Below are positions 33,273 to 41,016 of a DNA stretch of 64,000 nt, in pieces. Origin of the DNA: Coprenecus sp949297365. Lineage in GTDB: Bacteria > Bacteroidota > Bacteroidia > Bacteroidales > UBA932. Within the stretch, counting starts at the first letter, position 1. Each line of letters opens with the position of its first letter. The translations under genes and the position numbers were made by a program. The DNA lies in contig OZ006987.1 of NCBI GenBank assembly GCA_963931055.1, positions 1,860,001-1,924,000 on the forward strand, written 5' to 3'. Under the pieces are notes generated by a model, which saw nothing but the letters and a program-made list of their open reading frames with translations, ran no database searches and was not told where the DNA came from.

Positions 33273-33674
33273 ATGGCATCTGTTTTTACCAGAATAGTCA
33301 ACGGGGAGATTCCTTCCTACAAGGTGGCCGAGACGGAGCACTGCTACGCATTTCTGGATATCAATCCGCTGAAGGAGGGACATACTCTGGTCATCCCCAA
33401 GAAGGAGGTCGATTATCTGTTTGATCTGGACGAGTCGCTTTATTCGGAGCTGATGCTTTTCGCCCGTAAGGTGGCTGCCGCTGTACGGGCCGCCGTGCCC
33501 TGCAAAAGGGTAGGTGTGGCTGTACTCGGTATGGAAGTGCCTCATGCCCACATCCATCTGGTACCGCTGGATACAGAAGGGGATCTGGACTTCAGAAAGC
33601 AGAAACTGGAACTTACTCCCGAGCGTTTCAATGAGATATCCGCATCCATAGCCGCAGAATATGCAAAACTCTGA
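33273..33674 (+). CDS. HIT family nucleotide-binding hydrolase
   Basis: 133 residues with the histidine-triad active site PHAHIHLVPL near residues 89-98 and the HIT N-terminal FTRIVNGEIPSYKVAETE. HIT proteins of this (HINT-like) branch hydrolyse adenosine phosphoramidates or aminoacyl-adenylates. The next gene starts at or just after its stop, and it follows greA by 12 bases, so the three are likely one operon. Confidence 0.93.
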   Translation: MASVFTRIVNGEIPSYKVAETEHCYAFLDINPLKEGHTLVIPKKEVDYLFDLDESLYSELMLFARKVAAAVRAAVPCKRVGVAVLGMEVPHAHIHLVPLDTEGDLDFRKQKLELTPERFNEISASIAAEYAKL

Positions 33675-33678
33675 GTCT

Positions 33679-34848
33679 ATGAGATCGAAGTACTACTGGA
33701 TTGGTATGTTCACCCTGCCGTTGTTCGTGGCTCTTATGACGATGTGCGGTGACAGGGATACAGCGCGTATAAGTCTTACAGTAAAAGGTGCTCCCGACAG
33801 TACTCAGGTAGTGGTCTCGCGCCTGGCATTGAATGAGATGCAGGTGCTGGATACAGTCTACACCGCCGGAGAGAAGGCGGAGTGCCGCGTGACGGTCAAT
33901 CCCGGTTCTCCCGAGTTCATATATCTGACTTTCGGCAGCGAAGGCGTGGTCTCCCTGCTTCTGCAGGACAGGGACAGGGTGAGCGTTGCGGCGGACTGGT
34001 CCCGGCCGTCGGTCGTGTCGATTGAGGGTTCCGGGGAGTCGGTGCTTATGCAGGAGGTGAATGACGGCATCCGGACTTTCAATCACAAGTTCGATTCCCT
34101 GTTCGCGGAGATGTCTTCGGCCGAGGCGGAGGGAGATGTAGACAGGAGTTCCGCTCTCAGGCGCGAACTCGGAGTGCTGTATGTGAGGCATAAGCAGGAT
34201 GCCCTGCGGTATGTGCTGCGGCATAAGGGTTCGATGACGGTGATCCCGGTGCTGTATCAGGTGGCTCCGAACGGGCAGTGGATATTCTCGGAAGCGACTG
34301 ACGCTCTTGTCATGGAGCAGGTGTATGATACTCTGCATACGCTTTATCCTGTCTCTCCGTATCTGGCCGCTCTGGCCGACGAGGTCCAGTCAAGGCGCAA
34401 TCTCATGGATATGGGCAATATCCTGTCGGATGCGGAGGAAGTGGACTTTCCGGAGATTGCCCTGGCCGATGTGAACGGAGAAGTGCGGAGCCTGTCAGCC
34501 CTTAAGGGCAGGGTAATCGTGCTGTATTTCTGGGAGCCCTCGGTTATGGAGCAGCGTATCTTCAATGTCGGGTTGAAAGAACTTTATGAGAAGTACAGTG
34601 GCCGTGGCCTGGAGATATACCAGGTGGCCCTGACCCAGGACAAGACTGCGTGGGCCATGCAGGTCAAGGAACAGGAACTGCCGTGGATCAGTGTCTGCGA
34701 TCCTTCCGGAGCGTCATCCACGGCTGCGATGATGTACAATGTCTCACAGTTGCCGGCCATGTACGTTATCTCCAGAGACGGAGTGATAACGGCCAGAGAC
34801 CTGTTTGAGACTGATATGCTGGGACAGGAAATCAGCCGTCTGTTATGA
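33679..34848 (+). CDS. TlpA-like thioredoxin-fold protein lacking the CxxC site
   Basis: About 389 residues: an N-terminal membrane or lipoprotein-type signal (MRSKYYWIGMFTLPLFVALM, with a Cys at about residue 23), a beta-rich DUF4369-like domain (about 30-130), a helical linker, and a C-terminal thioredoxin-like domain (about 250-389) starting VDFPEIALADVNGEVRSLSALKGRVIVLYFW. Where TlpA/ResA proteins have WCxxC, this has WEPSVMEQR, so the redox cysteines are absent. The cis-Pro loop (SQLPAMYVI) is kept. A binding or structural role in the periplasm is likelier than disulfide exchange. An alternative ATG at 33661 would overlap the HIT gene. Confidence 0.82.
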   Translation: MRSKYYWIGMFTLPLFVALMTMCGDRDTARISLTVKGAPDSTQVVVSRLALNEMQVLDTVYTAGEKAECRVTVNPGSPEFIYLTFGSEGVVSLLLQDRDRVSVAADWSRPSVVSIEGSGESVLMQEVNDGIRTFNHKFDSLFAEMSSAEAEGDVDRSSALRRELGVLYVRHKQDALRYVLRHKGSMTVIPVLYQVAPNGQWIFSEATDALVMEQVYDTLHTLYPVSPYLAALADEVQSRRNLMDMGNILSDAEEVDFPEIALADVNGEVRSLSALKGRVIVLYFWEPSVMEQRIFNVGLKELYEKYSGRGLEIYQVALTQDKTAWAMQVKEQELPWISVCDPSGASSTAAMMYNVSQLPAMYVISRDGVITARDLFETDMLGQEISRLL

Positions 34849-35574
34849 TCTGTCCGGATGCAGGACGGCATCCAGTTTCCTGGACGGACTGACTGCAATA
34901 AATTCTTTAAGGTAGAACGGTTCGAAGTAGGCTACATCCTCGAACCGTTTTTCCGTATATGCCCTGCGGGCCGGTTCCGCCATATATGCGGCATCGGGAT
35001 GGCTTGCTGTGAATGTGCATCTGTCCAGGTACTCCGGATTGATGACCTGCCTGTATTTCCCGGCTCCGTCTCCGGTGAATATCAGGTGTCCGTATTCTGC
35101 TATCTCTCCGGCGAATGTATCCGGCTCAAGGATGACTGCTTTTGTGTCGGATATCCTGCGTCCCGAGGAGTCGAACAGGGCCGTGTATACCTCCATTCTT
35201 CTGGCATCAATCATGGGGATAATCAGGGTATCGGCGGATATGTTCCCGGTACTCAAGGCACCGCAGGCTATTGCTTCCAGGGTTTCTACCGCGATAAGCG
35301 GCAGGCCTGCTCCGAAGCAAATGCCTTTTGCGGTCGATACGCCTACCCGGAGTCCTGTGTAGGAACCCGGTCCGGAGCTGACGGCTACGGCCGACAGATC
35401 TTTGGCGGAAAGACCGGCCTCTTTCAGGACTTCGTCAATCATCGGAGCGAGTCCTGATGCCTGACTCTTGGGCTCGGATGTGTATCTGGCGGAAATAATC
35501 CCTTTTCCGTCTGTTATGGCTGCGGAACATACGTCCGTGGCCGTCTCTATAAGCAGTATCTTATCGTTCATCAT
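34843..35574 (-). CDS. tsaB: tRNA threonylcarbamoyladenosine biosynthesis protein TsaB
   Basis: TsaB is the non-catalytic partner of TsaD in t6A37 synthesis on ANN-reading tRNAs. The 243-residue ASKHA-fold protein has ILLIETATDVCSAAI at the start and SSGPGSYTGLRVGVSTAKGI in the middle, both typical. It begins inside the 3' end of the adaptor gene (14-base overlap) and ends overlapping the convergent TlpA-like gene by 6 bases. Co-transcription with the tolC-adaptor pair is likely. Confidence 0.93.
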   Translation of the reverse strand: MMNDKILLIETATDVCSAAITDGKGIISARYTSEPKSQASGLAPMIDEVLKEAGLSAKDLSAVAVSSGPGSYTGLRVGVSTAKGICFGAGLPLIAVETLEAIACGALSTGNISADTLIIPMIDARRMEVYTALFDSSGRRISDTKAVILEPDTFAGEIAEYGHLIFTGDGAGKYRQVINPEYLDRCTFTASHPDAAYMAEPARRAYTEKRFEDVAYFEPFYLKEFIAVSPSRKLDAVLHPDRS

Positions 35575-36784
35575 CGTTGTGTTTTTCTATATCGGCACTG
35601 ACTTTCATCCCGTCCTCCAGTACTCTGTTCACGGTGCTGTACGGTCCGGTGACGATCCAGGTGGAGTCCGCGTCTTCCAGACCTCCTGTTATCTGGATGT
35701 TCTCTATGCTCTGGATGCCCGTGCTCACCTTGACGGAGCTGACGGTGGCCGTGGACGGGTCGTATGTGAATATGCATTCTTCAGAAGTAACGGCCTGCAG
35801 GGGTACGGTCAGGGCATTGTCCTGTCTGTCAGTCTCTATCTCTACCGATGCGGACATGCCCGGCCTGAACGGGATGGGGTCTTTTTCCAGCAGGTCTGCA
35901 TAGGATGCCGGCAGAAGTCGGATCCTGACCTCGAAGTTGGTTACGTCCGTAAGGGCGGAGGTGGCTGCAGTAAGGTTTTTCGCCGAATTGGCAATCTGAG
36001 TGACCACTCCCTTGAACCGTCTGCCCGGGTATGCGTCCACATCGATATCGGCCGTGTCGCCTTTTGTTATGCGTATGATGTCATTCTCGTTGACATCCAC
36101 GAGCACTTCCATCATGTTGAAGTCGGCTATCCGCAGCATCTCGGTTCCGGCCATCTGGGAGGTGCCCACGACCCTTTCTCCTTTCTCTACGCTAAGGCTG
36201 GATATGATGCCGTCGATAGGGGAGTATATGACGGTCTTGGTCAGGTTCTCCTCGGCCTCGCTCAATGAGGCGGTGGCGCTTTCAATGTTGTACTCGGCGG
36301 CCTTCAGCTGTTCCGCGGCCATTCCGTACTCAGCAGTGCTGGCCTCGAACTCCTGCAGGGAGATGGCCCGTTTCTCATAGAGGTCCCGGTTGCGGTTGTA
36401 ATTCTGCTCGGCCTGATCAAAAGCGGCTTTCTGCTGACGGTACTGGGCCTTCGTGGAGTTGAGGGATGCCTCCGCCCTGTCTCTCAAGGATATGTAGACA
36501 TCCTGCCGGATCTTGATGATCAGGTCTCCTTTCCGGACTCTGTCGCCCTCGTCCACGTTGAGCTCGATAATCTCTCCTGAGACATCGGGACTTATCTTTA
36601 CTTCCGTCACCGGACGTATCTTTCCGTTTGCAGGTATCTTCTCTATGATGGTCTCTCTCGTCGGACGGTTGATGACGACAGGCTCGCCCTTGTCCGTCCT
36701 TAGCAGAGCAAACAGGACGGCGGCCGTCACAGCTGCGGCCATGACGATGAGAGTGTATCTTATGCCTTTTCTTTTCTTTCCCAT
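35561..36784 (-). CDS. Periplasmic adaptor (HlyD/MacA-type membrane fusion protein)
   Basis: A 407-residue membrane fusion protein: N-terminal span (about residues 7-27), lipoyl/barrel-sandwich halves (KISPDVSGEIIELNVDEGDRVRKGDLIIKI and, after the hairpin, IYSPIDGIISSLSVEKGERV), a long coiled-coil hairpin (about 75-175) and a C-terminal beta-barrel/MP domain. It bridges an inner-membrane pump to TolC. No MacB-type permease or RND pump is next to it; the only pump nearby is the C39 ABC transporter 1.8 kb upstream on the same strand, which makes them candidate partners. Confidence 0.9.
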   Translation of the reverse strand: MGKKRKGIRYTLIVMAAAVTAAVLFALLRTDKGEPVVINRPTRETIIEKIPANGKIRPVTEVKISPDVSGEIIELNVDEGDRVRKGDLIIKIRQDVYISLRDRAEASLNSTKAQYRQQKAAFDQAEQNYNRNRDLYEKRAISLQEFEASTAEYGMAAEQLKAAEYNIESATASLSEAEENLTKTVIYSPIDGIISSLSVEKGERVVGTSQMAGTEMLRIADFNMMEVLVDVNENDIIRITKGDTADIDVDAYPGRRFKGVVTQIANSAKNLTAATSALTDVTNFEVRIRLLPASYADLLEKDPIPFRPGMSASVEIETDRQDNALTVPLQAVTSEECIFTYDPSTATVSSVKVSTGIQSIENIQITGGLEDADSTWIVTGPYSTVNRVLEDGMKVSADIEKHNDDER

Positions 36785-36786
36785 AA

Positions 36787-38127
36787 TTATAGTGACATAG
36801 GTATCCCTTTATAAAAGTCTATGATTTTCAATTGGAATACGAATTGGTACCTGGCCTGCAGGTATTCTGATCTGGCTTTGAACAGGTTGGCCCTGGCTAC
36901 GGTATAGTCGGTACCGTTCAGGACACCGGAATTGAACTTCTCCTCCACGTATCTGAAAGACTCCTGCATGGATGCGACATTGGCCTCGGCTGCTTCCATC
37001 TGACGGTAATAGGTCTCGGCTTCAGTGACGGCAGTCTGTATCTCCTTGTAGAGAGTCTGCTCCTTGCTCCTGAGCTCCAGCTCCAGACTCTCTCTGGCCA
37101 GCCTGGCGTTTCTGACGTTGGTCCTGACGCTCCAGTTGTTGAAGATCGGGATGCTCAGGCCGACGGTTATGGACGGATTGATGTTGTCCCGGAACTGCTC
37201 GAAGAACGGATATACGCTTCCGTCCGGGGCGAAGGTGGAGGAACTGTAGAAAGTCCCGTAGCTGGCGGACAGGGATATCTTCGGATAGAACTGGCCTTTG
37301 GCTGACTTCAGATCCAGCTCTCCTTTGTCCAGGGCCAGTCTGGCACTCTGTATCACGGGCATGGACAGAGCTCCGGCATAGATCTCTTCGATATTGTCGG
37401 CAGTGTATCCCTGTATGATGTAATCGATATCCGGCACAGCTATGCGGAAGTCCGGACTGTACTGCAGATCCAGCAGCTGCTGAAGGGCCAGGGTGTTGGT
37501 CCTGACCTGGCTCTCGGCCGTGACAACCTGCACTCTCTCGGAGGCCAGCTGGGACTCTATGTCCAGCAGTGAAGTGTAGGGCTGACTGCCGGCCTCTACC
37601 AGCAGCCGGGTCCTGTCTCTCTGCTCCTGGAGCGAATGGAAACTCTCTTCCGCAGCGGCAAGTATTTCCCGGGCCAGAAGTATCTGCAGGTAACTCTTGG
37701 CGATGGAGACGGATATCTCGTCCTTGAGCCTCTCGACTTCCTGTATGGAGATCTCCAGACTCTTCTGACTGCTTTTAAGACCGTACAGCTTTGACAGACC
37801 GTCCAGCAGGTATATTGAGGCATTTGCCGACGCGCTGGTGCTCTGGGACAGCTTGTTGTGTATGATTTCCAGGTTCTGGAGGTCTACTGAGCGGCCCCAG
37901 TTGAGGTTGTGCCCGAAAGATACATTGAGACTGGGGGCAAAGTCCAGCTTGTCCTGAAGCAGCTGGGCCTCGCTTCGGGAGACCTCGATGTTCTGCTGCT
38001 TGATGGACAGGTTGTTGCTCCAGGCATATTCAATGCATTTCTCCAGAGTCCATGTCTCCTGTGCTCTCAGGGCAGGGGAGAGTGTCAGTATCAGAACTGA
38101 GATCAGGATATGTCTTATGCGGCTCAT
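36787..38127 (-). CDS. TolC family outer-membrane efflux protein
   Basis: A 446-residue OEP-family protein with signal peptide (MSRIRHILISVLILTLSPALRAQ), then WTLEKCIEYAWSNNLSIKQQNIEV and two related halves with long helices (SLQEQRDRTRLLVEAGSQPYTSLLDIESQLA and the second-half YVEEKFNSGVLNGTDYTVARANL). It should form the trimeric outer-membrane exit duct. It sits 2 bases before the adaptor and 92 bases after the small peptide gene, with its own -7 element and a terminator between. Confidence 0.93.
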   Translation of the reverse strand: MSRIRHILISVLILTLSPALRAQETWTLEKCIEYAWSNNLSIKQQNIEVSRSEAQLLQDKLDFAPSLNVSFGHNLNWGRSVDLQNLEIIHNKLSQSTSASANASIYLLDGLSKLYGLKSSQKSLEISIQEVERLKDEISVSIAKSYLQILLAREILAAAEESFHSLQEQRDRTRLLVEAGSQPYTSLLDIESQLASERVQVVTAESQVRTNTLALQQLLDLQYSPDFRIAVPDIDYIIQGYTADNIEEIYAGALSMPVIQSARLALDKGELDLKSAKGQFYPKISLSASYGTFYSSSTFAPDGSVYPFFEQFRDNINPSITVGLSIPIFNNWSVRTNVRNARLARESLELELRSKEQTLYKEIQTAVTEAETYYRQMEAAEANVASMQESFRYVEEKFNSGVLNGTDYTVARANLFKARSEYLQARYQFVFQLKIIDFYKGIPMSL

Positions 38128-38152
38128 GCCTGTCTGTGCTGTAAAACGGATA

Positions 38153-38160
38153 CAAAAATA
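38153..38160 (-). promoter_or_regulatory. -7 element of the tolC-adaptor-tsaB operon
   Basis: TATTTTTG on the minus strand matches the consensus, 25 bases before the tolC ATG. The -33 position holds no clear TTG. It lies just past the terminator of the peptide genes, so tolC can be transcribed separately from the peptides. Confidence 0.5.
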
Positions 38161-38176
38161 ATAAAAATACTGATAA

Positions 38177-38213
38177 AGGGCCTGCCCCGTGCTGTTATCC
38201 GCAGGCAGGCCCT
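38177..38213 (-). terminator. Hairpin terminator after the peptide genes
   Basis: AGGGCCTGCC (38177-38186) and GGCAGGCCCT (38204-38213) form a perfect 10-bp GC-rich stem with a 17-base loop. On the minus strand it is followed by TTTATCAGTATTTTTATT, giving a T-rich tail. It starts 6 bases after the stop of the second peptide gene. Confidence 0.7.
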
Positions 38214-38219
38214 GGTATA

Positions 38220-38396
38220 CTAGAACGCGGGAGCAGCCTGTGGCTTGTTTCCGTTTCTGAGTAGGTCGTAGAGGGCCCTGAGTGCCGCGCCTACAAGGCG
38301 GCCCAGCATACGGGCAACTCTTCCTTCAGTAGTATTTGTCCCGCCGCCGATGACGGCGCAGGTCTCGCTTCGTCTGAGTGTAATGAACTGTTCCAT
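38220..38396 (-). CDS. Double-glycine leader peptide 2, candidate cationic bacteriocin
   Basis: A 58-residue peptide. The leader MEQFITLRRSETCAVIGG is followed by a core from residue 19 or 20 to 58. The core segment RVARMLGRLVGAALRALYD is an Arg-rich amphipathic helix in projection, with GxxxG at residues 32-36, and the peptide ends KPQAAPAF. The core has about six basic and two acidic residues and no Cys. It lies 11 bases after peptide 1 and downstream of a C39-peptidase transporter that would cut after GG. The pairing with peptide 1 and the GxxxG motifs suggest a class IIb two-peptide bacteriocin. No known family recognised; expression and activity are inferred. Confidence 0.7.
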   Translation of the reverse strand: MEQFITLRRSETCAVIGGGTNTTEGRVARMLGRLVGAALRALYDLLRNGNKPQAAPAF

Positions 38397-38407
38397 AACC
38401 GCAGGTC

Positions 38408-38596
38408 TTATCTTGTCAATGATCCTACAATCTCCTGGCCGGTCCATCCTTCCATGAATCCCATCAGGAACTGGTCGAAGTTCTCAGCGAAGAATTTTAC
38501 GATTTTGCCCCATAGGCCGGCACCCCCGCGGACGGTGGCGCAAAGGTCAGAATTAACACATTCAAACCCTTCATACCTTTGAATAATTCTTTCCAT
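38408..38596 (-). CDS. Double-glycine leader peptide 1, candidate bacteriocin partner
   Basis: A 62-residue peptide. The leader of 25 residues ends LCATVRGG; the core is residues 26-62. The core starts AGLWGKIVKFFAENFDQFL and carries GxxxG at 46-50 (GFMEG), then WTGQEIVGSLTR. It is rich in Phe/Trp and close to neutral (three basic, four acidic residues), with no Cys, so it complements the cationic peptide 2. The leader end resembles that of peptide 2 (CAtV-GG versus CAvI-GG). It lies 46 bases after the transporter stop with no terminator between, so it is probably on the same transcript. Confidence 0.72.
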   Translation of the reverse strand: MERIIQRYEGFECVNSDLCATVRGGAGLWGKIVKFFAENFDQFLMGFMEGWTGQEIVGSLTR

Positions 38597-38642
38597 GATA
38601 TTAGATGTTTAATGTTGTGCCGCAGATAAAAGGCGCTGCGGC

Positions 38643-40739
38643 TTACGCCTGTGAACGCGCGTTCTTATGTGATAGATCTATTATGTTGTCAGCAATGTCC
38701 AGTGCCTGCTCCTCGTGGGATATGAGCACTGTCGTGATATTGTGCTCTTTAAGAAGACAGATAGTGTCAGTCAGCCTCTTGCGGCTCTCCTGGTCCAGAA
38801 ATGTGGCCGCCTCGTCCAGAATCAGTACTTTGGGCTGGCGGTACAGGGCCCTGGCCAGGGCTATCTTCTGTCTTTCTCCCCCGGACAGTCTGCATCCATG
38901 CTCTCCGGTATGGGCCATTATACCGCCCGGCATGTTCTCTATCGTGCGGGCCAGGCCGGCCATGGCGCATACGGCAGTGACGGAACGCATGTCGTAGTCC
39001 CTGTCTCCCATTACGATGTTCTCCAGTATGCTTCCGTCGGATATTTCCGGCTTCTGCGGGACTATCGAGATATATTTCCGCCAGGTGTCCAGCGGGATGG
39101 TCTGTATGTCCACTCCGCCGGCGGTGATGCTTCCGCTCTGGGGCGCATAGCCCCGCATCAGCAGTGCCGCGACGGTGCTCTTGCCGCTGCCGTTGGCTCC
39201 GAGTATGAGGTTGGTCTTTCCGGGCAGGATCCTGAACGAGAGTCCGTCCAGCAGTTGCTCTCTTCCGGGGAATGAGAAGCAGATGTCTCTGGCCTCGATG
39301 ATGTCGTCCTGTGCCGGCTGGAACCGTACTGTTCCTGTGGGCTCTTCCCCTTCCAGGTCCAGGATGTCGAATATCCTCTCCGCTGATATCCTGGCTTCGG
39401 CAATCTCACGGCTGCTCTCAATGAGCAGGACTACGGGAGAGCTGAAGACGGTGGTCATGGATATGAAGGATACCAGTTCTCCTACGGTCAGCTCGGAGTT
39501 CAGTACGAAAAACGCTCCCGCGAGCAGGGTCGTAAGATATACCGCCCGGCTGACAGTGTCGGAGACGGAGCCGACGACAGATGCCAGCACTCCTCCGCCA
39601 TACAGTGCGGATGCCGTCCTGAAGTACTGTGTCTCTATTTTCCTTACAGCCTCTTTCTCGGAGTTGAAATATTTTACGTCCCTGACTGCGGAGAGCTGCT
39701 CGATGCTGGTCTGCTCGAACTTGGCGTTCTCCTCTATGATCCGCCGGTTGACCTTTCTGTTGAGCCTGTCCGAGACTATGTACAGCAGGATGAACAGCGG
39801 TATGAAGCTCAGGACGATCAGTGTGAGTTTCCAGTAGAAGGTCATGAGCACGGCGGTGGCTATGGTCAGGGTGATGACGCTTATCGTCATCAGCAGCAGT
39901 CTCTCGGTGATGAATGACCGTATGCGGTAGGCGTCTGATACTCTGGAGTTGAGTTCTCCGCTGCTCATGGAGTTGAAGAACGACAGCGGCAGCGAGAACA
40001 CCTTGCGGAAATATTCCGTGATGAGGCGGCAGTCTATCTTGATGCTTGTACGTACCAGCAGGACAGACCTTACGTAGGATATGTACCAGCACAGCAGGGC
40101 AAGGCATATCATGACGGCTCCTGCGGTCAGCAGTCCGTTGCGGTTACCTGCCGGTATGACCGAGTCGATGATCCTCTGCAGGAATACGGATATGCTCAGG
40201 GTGGCGGCTATGTAGGCGGCCGAGCCGGCCAGTACCAGTGCCAGCTCCTTCCTGTAGAACGTGAGAATGTCCTTGAACCGGCCTAGGATGTCGGTCCTCA
40301 TGTCCCCCTTTTTGAACATCGGCGAAGGGGTGACGGCGATGATGTAGCCGCTCCATTCTTCTTCCAGTTCTTTCAGACTGGTCCTGTGCATCCTTCCGTC
40401 CTCTGGGTCCATGATCCGGGCATGGTCCTTGTCCATCCCGTAGAGGACCACGAAGTGCAGCCATCCGCTTTTCTTCTCCAGATGCAGTATGACTGGCCTC
40501 TCCACATTACGGAGACTGTCCATGTCCTTGTCCTTCGCCTTCAGTCCGGCCGCTTCAAGTCCCAGCTTGCCGCAGGCATCGATGACGCCCTGCATGGTGG
40601 TGCCGTCCGCGTTTGTCCCGCAGGCCTCCCGTATCCTTATAAGGGGCAGTCTGAGTCCGTAATGGGCACATACTGACGCGACACATGCGGCGGCGCAGTC
40701 ATTCCGGTCCTGTTGTCTGATTCTGATCTCCTTCTCCAT
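38643..40739 (-). CDS. C39 peptidase-containing ABC transporter (PCAT)
   Basis: A 698-residue exporter that removes double-glycine leaders and exports the peptide. The N-terminal C39 peptidase has Cys15 in QQDRNDCAAACVAS, His95 in WLHFVVLYG and Asp111 in IMDPEDG, so the triad is complete. A membrane domain (about 155-435) is followed by an ABC ATPase with Walker A LGANGSGKST, signature CRLSGGERQKIALARAL and Walker B VLILDEAATFLD. It is preceded by a GGAGGAG Shine-Dalgarno and follows a 49-residue membrane peptide by 27 bases. The two GG-leader peptides just downstream are its obvious substrates. Confidence 0.95.
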   Translation of the reverse strand: MEKEIRIRQQDRNDCAAACVASVCAHYGLRLPLIRIREACGTNADGTTMQGVIDACGKLGLEAAGLKAKDKDMDSLRNVERPVILHLEKKSGWLHFVVLYGMDKDHARIMDPEDGRMHRTSLKELEEEWSGYIIAVTPSPMFKKGDMRTDILGRFKDILTFYRKELALVLAGSAAYIAATLSISVFLQRIIDSVIPAGNRNGLLTAGAVMICLALLCWYISYVRSVLLVRTSIKIDCRLITEYFRKVFSLPLSFFNSMSSGELNSRVSDAYRIRSFITERLLLMTISVITLTIATAVLMTFYWKLTLIVLSFIPLFILLYIVSDRLNRKVNRRIIEENAKFEQTSIEQLSAVRDVKYFNSEKEAVRKIETQYFRTASALYGGGVLASVVGSVSDTVSRAVYLTTLLAGAFFVLNSELTVGELVSFISMTTVFSSPVVLLIESSREIAEARISAERIFDILDLEGEEPTGTVRFQPAQDDIIEARDICFSFPGREQLLDGLSFRILPGKTNLILGANGSGKSTVAALLMRGYAPQSGSITAGGVDIQTIPLDTWRKYISIVPQKPEISDGSILENIVMGDRDYDMRSVTAVCAMAGLARTIENMPGGIMAHTGEHGCRLSGGERQKIALARALYRQPKVLILDEAATFLDQESRKRLTDTICLLKEHNITTVLISHEEQALDIADNIIDLSHKNARSQA

Positions 40740-40766
40740 ATCCCGCTCCTCCAGAATGTGTCGTGA

Positions 40767-40916
40767 TTATATAAAAGGAGTGAACGGCAGTGCGGACAGC
40801 AGAAACGCCGCGGCTGCAGCAATCTTGTACCTGATGATTTTCCTGGATGCCATCGGCGGCAGTACGGATTCTGCCAGCCGGCCTGTGATCTCCCTCAAAC
40901 TCTTCTCTTCTTCCAT
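40767..40916 (-). CDS. Small single-span protein, candidate immunity or accessory peptide
   Basis: 49 residues from the ATG at 40916: an acidic start MEEEKSLREITGRLAESVLPP, a basic patch MASRKIIRYK and one C-terminal membrane span (IAAAAAFLLSALPFTPFI). A GTG at 40958 is in frame, but the -7-like element lies between, so the ATG is preferred. As first gene of the cassette with the transporter and peptides it could protect the producer, as small membrane proteins do in class II bacteriocin loci; this is inference only. Confidence 0.55.
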   Translation of the reverse strand: MEEEKSLREITGRLAESVLPPMASRKIIRYKIAAAAAFLLSALPFTPFI

Positions 40917-40935
40917 ATCATTGAATTTTCTGATG

Positions 40936-40942
40936 CAAAGTA
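40936..40942 (-). promoter_or_regulatory. Possible -7 element of the bacteriocin cassette
   Basis: TACTTTG, one base shorter than TAnnTTTG, lies 19 bases before the ATG at 40916. The same heptamer heads the lipoprotein gene at 60890-60896 with a good -33. Here no -33 TTG is visible at 19-22 bases, so the support is weak and regulation may need an activator. Confidence 0.3.
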
Positions 40943-41016
40943 TGGAAAAATATTTCACATTCCGTTACCACTTTTGACAAAATCGAAAAAGTTTTTACGG
41001 AAGTGGTTGAAAAGGG

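Noticed and set aside
38220..38596. The two small peptides as lanthipeptide or other modified RiPP precursors
   Set aside because: The cores have no Cys and there is no LanM, radical SAM, YcaO or similar enzyme in the neighbourhood, so unmodified peptides are likelier.
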